Shown here piece by piece: positions 58,565 through 64,000 of a stretch of DNA of 64,000 bases. Origin of the DNA: Echinarachnius parma. Lineage: Eukaryota > Echinodermata > Echinoidea > Clypeasteroida > Echinarachniidae. How positions within the stretch are numbered: the first letter of the stretch is position 1; every line of letters starts with the position of its first letter. A program made the translations under genes and the position numbers. The stretch lies in contig JBAMJV010003345.1 in the NCBI GenBank assembly GCA_037951105.1, forward strand, positions 220,012-284,011, read 5' to 3'. A model generated the notes under the pieces. The model was not told the origin of the DNA. It worked only from the letters and a program-made list of their open reading frames with translations, and ran no database searches.

Positions 58565-58983
58565 AGGGGACCACCAGGCAAAGAACAACACATAATTATA
58601 TGTTTTGGTACCGTTTTGTGATATCAAATATATACCCAACATTTTGCAAAGGGTTGTGTAGTTCATAAACAAGGCAATTTATTACCACCACTTACGGAAC
58701 CACTATTATTTCCTGGTTCCGTACGGGCCAAACATTTGCGAGTGCGCCAATGCTATTCACGCGTACGTTTGGAGACAATAGAATCTTGGACGATTCGTTC
58801 GCTCTGGACAAAGTAGTCTTCGTATACATATCAGACCCATGAACGCATGCTTTAGAATGGTGATGCATTTTCAAAACAAACAAAAATTCTGGAAACATAT
58901 TTTTGTGAACTTGTTGATGGAATGGACTACTAAAGATGTTACCTTTCATTTATAAGAATATAATTTTTGGGTGGCGGTACCCA
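58565..58983 (+). mobile_element. TTAA MITE family AGGGGACCACCA, full copy 2
   Basis: TTAA (58561-58564), AGGGGACCACCAGGCAAAGA, and at the right GGGTGGCGGTACCCA then TTAA (58984-58987). It matches 50610 along its length. Confidence 0.9.
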
Positions 58984-59168
58984 TTAATGATTCAACCATG
59001 GACCCTACTACGGGTCCATGATTCAACAAAGACTCTGTAAAATGTTATTAGTGTTATTGTTGAAGTTTGAACTCCAATGGGACAGGTTATTCGATACCAT
59101 CAATTTGATTTTCAGCAGCATAGTAGGCCTATTGTATGTAGGACACAATGTTCTATTGTCATTCCATT

Positions 59169-59246
59169 TAACCCCTTGACTACGGGAACCGAGTGGGTTG
59201 TGTACAAAGTCTATGGAGATTTCAAAAACTCGTAGGGAACGGGTTA
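59169..59246. mobile_element. ~80 bp AACCCGTTCCCTACG mini-MITE, reverse copy
   Basis: TTAACCCCTTGACTACGGGA at the left and CTCGTAGGGAACGGGTTAA at the right. A degenerate relative follows at about 59487-59563. Confidence 0.75.
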
Positions 59247-59726
59247 AGTTTAGTGATATCAATAAATAGCTGGGTTAATAGAATGCAGAGTATTAAAGGT
59301 CATTATGTAGTTTAAAACATCGGAATACTCATAGTTCATGGGAATTAATACAAAAAACATGCAAAAAGTTATCTACTTACTTTGTAAACTGGGTGGATAT
59401 TTGAAATGAAATGAATTTATGTATTTTTTTAACTGGTTTGAACTTTCAATTCTCCTGCCATACAAAATTATACTTAAATGTGTGTTGATCCATTCCCTAC
59501 AAGATTTTGCAACTCACATAGACATACTACAGGAACCACCAGGTTCCTGTTGGCAATGGGTTAACCTGCAGCATACTGCATTTGACTGTGCTATTTTGGG
59601 TTATGGTTATTACGGACGATCACATGGTTTAATGGCACGTATGATACATGTATCTATGAAGCTTTAAATCACACTGCCTGGATGCTTGTGCAAAACTGAC
59701 AGCCAATCTACCAAGTTGTTTATAAT

Positions 59727-61759
59727 TAGGGATGTTAGACGCACGCATTATAATCCTGAAATCGGAGAGATATGTGCAGTACAGTCATAAGGTTCAGAAA
59801 CACACGATCTTAAAAAAAATCTTCAAAAATCAATCTCAGCATGAATGAGCAAACTGAATAAGTATTACCGTAGTTTAGATTTATATTCCAATGTTGAGAC
59901 CATTTTCTTCACAAGTAGAATCGTAGAAATTATCAAAATAGCGCAGTAAAGATGAGCTAAAATGCGGTCATTGAACCATCCGGTGTGTTTGACGCGTATC
60001 GTAGCGGCATGGCACCGCTCTCGGGCTGCTCTGGGGAAAACTTGCAATGTTTACATCGAAATCTGAAAGTGATCCTGGGGCCTGATCATGCCGAAACTTC
60101 GGTATGCCATTCATAAATATACAGGCTAAATCAATGCGCGTTCCGTTACTTTCTTACCCCGCAACTTCATGTAGCCTTGCGCAATGAAAAAAAGTTCGTT
60201 ATCTTAGTGATTTTTTTCATAAGAAAATTAACTTTTTTGTGTTAGCGGATACTTGGAGATTGATTATCAATATGTTATCTATCTCTGAACCAAAAATGAA
60301 GAGATAAATCGTCCAGGATCATGTAAAGATAATCGTGAATTTCCGATGAAAAAAATCAAGATCTGATTCCCTGACTCAGCGGGAACTCAGCCCTCCGCGC
60401 GCGGGGACTCAGCCGGCCTCCACGCTGTGCGATAACCGAGCGGACGAACTAAAAAATTTCCAGCCAGAAACCATTTTTACTTCATAAAAATGTATTTTTT
60501 CTCTGTAAAAGGTGTTTGACGTAAGTTTTTCATGATTTATCACTCCATTATTAAGTTCATAATCAATGTTTTTGACAGAAAACGACGTGAATATTTTGAT
60601 TTTGTGTGCTCTGAAATCACGTGGAGTAAGAACAAACGAAGAAAGATCGTGATGTCACCGTCTTGCACATAGGCCACGTGCGTTGCGAGCGGGGAATTTC
60701 CTTATGGAAAATATGTGAAAATTCGGGGAATTGGCTCTTACGATTGGCGAATACACTCCCTCGTATTTTGATTGAAATTCATCTCGTGGAGAAATATGAC
60801 GAAAAAAATAGATTTGATGGGGATATTGCATCAAAAGGGAGCAACATAGCGATGATATCGCTATTGCAAATGTAAGAATGATATTCTGGTCATATCATTC
60901 AAGATCTAAGATAAATCCTGGACACTTTAGATACTTATTTTGTTGGACTTTGAAGGGTTTTGTGGTGAATAATTTCTGATGGTTTTTGAAGAATTTTGTA
61001 GTCAATGATTTCTCCTTTTAAACAGTTCTTTTTCACTATTTTAAATCAATCAGACATTAACATCATGTACTATAACCTCCAAATATGATTCCTGAAGACT
61101 TAAGATACTTATCTTGATACTTATCTTTGATGGAACTTTGTAGGATTTTGAAGTGAATAATATTTTTTTTTCTTTGTTTTTCTTTGTTTTTCTTTGTTTT
61201 TCTTTGTTTTTTATTGTTTGTTACCATGGCAACAGGACATTTGATGAAATTAGTTGTATCAAAATATTTGTTTGCCATTATTCCGGGATGCAAGGTGCTT
61301 AATTATACTATATTGTGATGAAAAAGGTGATATTTCATTTATTTTCTTTTATTTTCTTTGTTTTTGTTTCCATGGCAACGCTATTGATAATTTTAAGTTT
61401 GTATGAATTTTTTTTTTTGGAATTGAAGAAGAATCAACTAAGGATGTCATATTTCGATTTTCAACTGAAAACAAGAATTATTTTTGGAGATATGGCACAT
61501 CAAACTTAATTTGAAATTGTATACTGTATACTCTTCTCAAGACTTTTGTAACCCCCGGTGCCATGCTTCTACAGTGAAACCCTATTCAAAATGTTCAGGA
61601 AACACCCCCCAAAAAAAATAATTAAAAAATCATATCTCGAGAACCGATTAATGTAAATACTTCATTTTTTTGGCATCTTGAATGATAAATTCTGTTCTTC
61701 ACAAAGACTGCAAAATTGTCCTAATATAATGCATTTGAATTTTCAGCCTAACATCCCTA
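59727..61759. mobile_element. 2.03 kb non-autonomous DNA transposon (TAGGGATGTTAG ends)
   Basis: The terminal inverted repeat TAGGGATGTTAG / CTAACATCCCTA is perfect over 12 bp and flanked by TTATAAT on both sides (59720-59726 and 61760-61766), a likely target duplication. The interior differs from the surroundings: a GC-rich stretch (GCGCGGGGACTCAGCCGG near 60399), a TTTCTTTGTTTT repeat (61170-61215) and two CCATGGCAAC motifs. Open frames are short and unrecognised. Confidence 0.72.
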
Positions 61760-61878
61760 TTATAATGCATAATTACCATGGTGATAAGGGTATGTAATAT
61801 CTGATGTAATAACCAGGCCATACAGGTACCACATGTACATTATTGTAAGGCCTGCAAGCACGATCGCTTACATGACAC

Positions 61879-61901
61879 ATACACACACACACACACACAC
61901 A
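61879..61901 (+). repeat. (CA)n microsatellite
   Basis: About eleven CA dinucleotides. Confidence 0.95.
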
Positions 61902-62897
61902 TATAGTTGAATACCAAGTGTGTATGTCACGGTAGTTAGTGATCATAATGTTTCGTAAGCTGTAAATATTGCATGGATTTTGCATGTACATGTATGGCTC
62001 CTCTGGGAATTGTGTGCCCAGAATGGAGGATGGATGGTGAAAATATTGATAATAAAGGGAATTAACAAATTGTGAAAAAGTGTTGAACTTCATGTTCTTG
62101 AAAGCTAATTGTTTTTGTATTCATAAAGAGGACACTTTTGAGGGACTTGTACATGTATTTATAATGTGAAATCTAACACACATAAACATTACATATAAAC
62201 ATATATGGTTATGCCATGATACATTTACATGTTCTAACCCCAAGTCAATGTAACAATAATATTTGTTTGAATGGATTTAAGACATCAGTACAGCAATGAA
62301 AATTATATTGATACACATGTCATCAAATAATTTTGCTGGTATTTAATAATTATTGGTTGATAGAATAATGTTGATTATAATCATATATCATCATTATTGG
62401 TTGATATAATAATGTTGGTTATATTGTTATGAAATCATCATTAGTTTAAGTTTACCTAGAACTGATATTTACAAAAAAGCTTTCAGTTTCACCCAGCTAG
62501 GCAGCCTTGCCCTCCTAGTACTAAATATATACATTGAAAATGATTTCATCCTGTTGTTATTTCCCCCAGGGCCCTGCATCTAAAACATAAATAGCAGAAA
62601 TTGATTCGACCACGTATGCTATTACAATGAAAATATGAAATATGCCTCTTGCTCAAGCATGTATGGAGTACAGCGCATGAACGTGTTTAATACTCATTCC
62701 AGACAGGAGTCCCGTTTATTATTGAACAAGAATCAGGGGGTACCCAGCATCCTCCCAGCTGGTTTATTTATAGAGTGCATGCATACATAGCTTATTTCTG
62801 AGCCCCAGACTCAGTGTGCAGATCAAACACATACTGAGCCCAGGCTGGCTGTGACATCATCTCATTGATATGTTAACCACATAGTGTGCACTCTTGA

Positions 62898-63145
62898 TGG
62901 CCTGGTCACATATCACCGGATAGCGTAAACGGATGCCCGACGGAGAGTACATTTTTCAATCCATTCGTCTCCGTTCGTATGCATTTCTTGTCCGTTCCTT
63001 GTCAGGCGATGTACGTTGTTCTATCTGCCGTAATGTTTTGTGCATGAAGCAATGGAGACGACTTTCACCACCGTATAATTTGATTTCACAAATTTTCTAT
63101 TCGTCGGGGCATCCGTTTAGCTATCGGGTGATATGTGACCGGGCC
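62898..63145. mobile_element. GGCCCGGTCACATATC MITE, copy 4
   Basis: TGGCCTGGTCACATATCACC to GGGTGATATGTGACCGGGCC, with GTCTCCGTTCGTATGCATTT and GAAGCAATGGAGACGACTTT inside. Confidence 0.9.
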
Positions 63146-63284
63146 TTTAGTTTAGTGAATAGTTTAGTGAATGTGCACGCATACATGCACTCTCACTGCA
63201 GTCGGCTGGAAAACATCCATTTTATTGGATATGACATCACTGGGGAGGAAGAGGGAGGGAGGGGAGAGGGAGGGGAAGGAGGAG

Positions 63285-63507
63285 GGGTGGGAGAGGGAGG
63301 GGAAAGGGTGGAGACTGGAGACATGGAGAGTAGATGTGTCTGCTCCCTGGCTAGATGAAAGTTGAATTGATTGCAAGCAGGAGGAAATGCCATGTTTAGG
63401 GGGGGAGAGGGAGGGGAAGGGGTGGAGACTGGAGACATGGAGAGTAGATGTGTCAGCTCCCTGGCTAGATGAAAGTTGAATTGATTGCAAGCAGGAGGAA
63501 ATGCCAT
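63285..63507 (+). repeat. 114 bp tandem duplication, purine-rich
   Basis: GGTGGAGACTGGAGACATGG, GAGAGTAGATGTGTC and TTGATTGCAAGCAGGAGGAA occur twice, 114 bp apart. A third, partial relative of the upstream flank (GGCTGGAAAACATCCATTTT) appears at 63951 as CCTGGAAAACATCCGTTTAT. Confidence 0.88.
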
Positions 63508-64000
63508 GTATTATGTAAAAGATGTAGACCTTTAATAGAAAAATTGAATTTTATTGATATGATGTAGACTGTACAGTTTTCAGAGGCACAATAAGATAGT
63601 TCTGAAAAGAACTGTCTAAAGATAGACAATACAGGAGTAGATAGTTAAGAAGAAATTTGTGTGTTTTTCCCCCAAAAAATTGGAACTTTTGCTGATCTGA
63701 CCTAGAAAAAAAGAACATTATTGGTATAATGTCATTGACATCATTGTAGAGGAGGAAGAGGAAAGGATTATGGAATGCTGTATGAGAATCTAGAGTAATT
63801 GAGCTCGTGAATTAAATTAAACTGAAATTAATGCTGGTGGTCTTCCTACCCATGACATCATCACATTGATATGTTGAACATGTATACAATAACATACACA
63901 TTCATGATACATTAAACATGCACTGTCACTGCACCAACCTGGAAAACATCCGTTTATTAGGAATTATGTCAAAGAAACGGAGGATAGAGAGGAGGAGAGG

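Larger units (their letters stand above)
54440..64000 (+). other. FBXL intron after the 54275-54439 exon
   Basis: I searched for further LRR exons of the F-box gene and found none. The sequence is occupied by the transposons listed separately, microsatellites and AT-rich filler. The next exon must therefore lie beyond the window, giving an intron longer than 9.5 kb. Confidence 0.5.

Noticed and set aside
62560..62600. Possible F-box gene exon after TTTCCCCCAG at about 62570
   Set aside because: The sequence after the acceptor stops within a few codons and does not resemble an LRR.
63164..63507. Frames over the purine-rich duplication near the right edge
   Set aside because: Low-complexity GGGAGG translation, duplicated with the 114 bp unit.

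Overview
This is eukaryotic nuclear DNA from an animal, probably an invertebrate deuterostome and most likely an echinoderm such as a sea urchin (inference). The evidence is three intron-containing genes with canonical GT/AG junctions and matching phases, AT-rich intergenic DNA, and a very high load of short inverted-repeat transposons, satellites and a LINE. No prokaryotic or viral gene organisation is visible.

Layout. (1) 1-2690: 3' part of a decayed CR1/L2-like LINE. (2) 2.7-7.3 kb: the last four coding exons of EPG5 (+ strand, autophagy tether), surrounded by broken tandem copies of its own exons. (3) 7.5-12.4 kb: AT-rich intergenic DNA with MITEs. (4) 12.5-14.85 kb: a complete four-coding-exon FAIM gene (- strand, 177 aa), with two local duplications of its own exon ends. 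EPG5 and FAIM converge tail to tail. (5) 14.98-16.7 kb: a foldback element and a possible FAIM 5' region. (6) 17.5-38.0 kb: a satellite block. It contains an ATC microsatellite, a poly-G satellite (about 168 bp), a 183 bp satellite split by a 2.45 kb hAT-type insertion with a perfect 8-bp target duplication, a perfect 598 bp tandem duplication, inverted copies of the poly-G satellite, and 9 kb of a 230 bp satellite with a 12-monomer (2754 bp) higher-order repeat. (7) 38.4-54.4 kb and beyond: the 5' half of an FBXL2/FBXL20-type F-box/LRR gene (+ strand). Its introns are full of MITEs, and the gene runs off the window. (8) 54.4-64.0 kb: intronic or flanking sequence made mostly of MITEs, a 1.06 kb foldback and a 2.03 kb TIR element.

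The three genes are unrelated housekeeping-type genes: autophagy, apoptosis/proteostasis and ubiquitin ligase substrate recognition. They do not form a pathway unit. The unusual biology is in the DNA: repeated local tandem duplication of exon ends in both EPG5 and FAIM, a higher-order satellite whose two monomer types keep a hairpin with different sequences, and at least four MITE families that appear to share a TTAA target.
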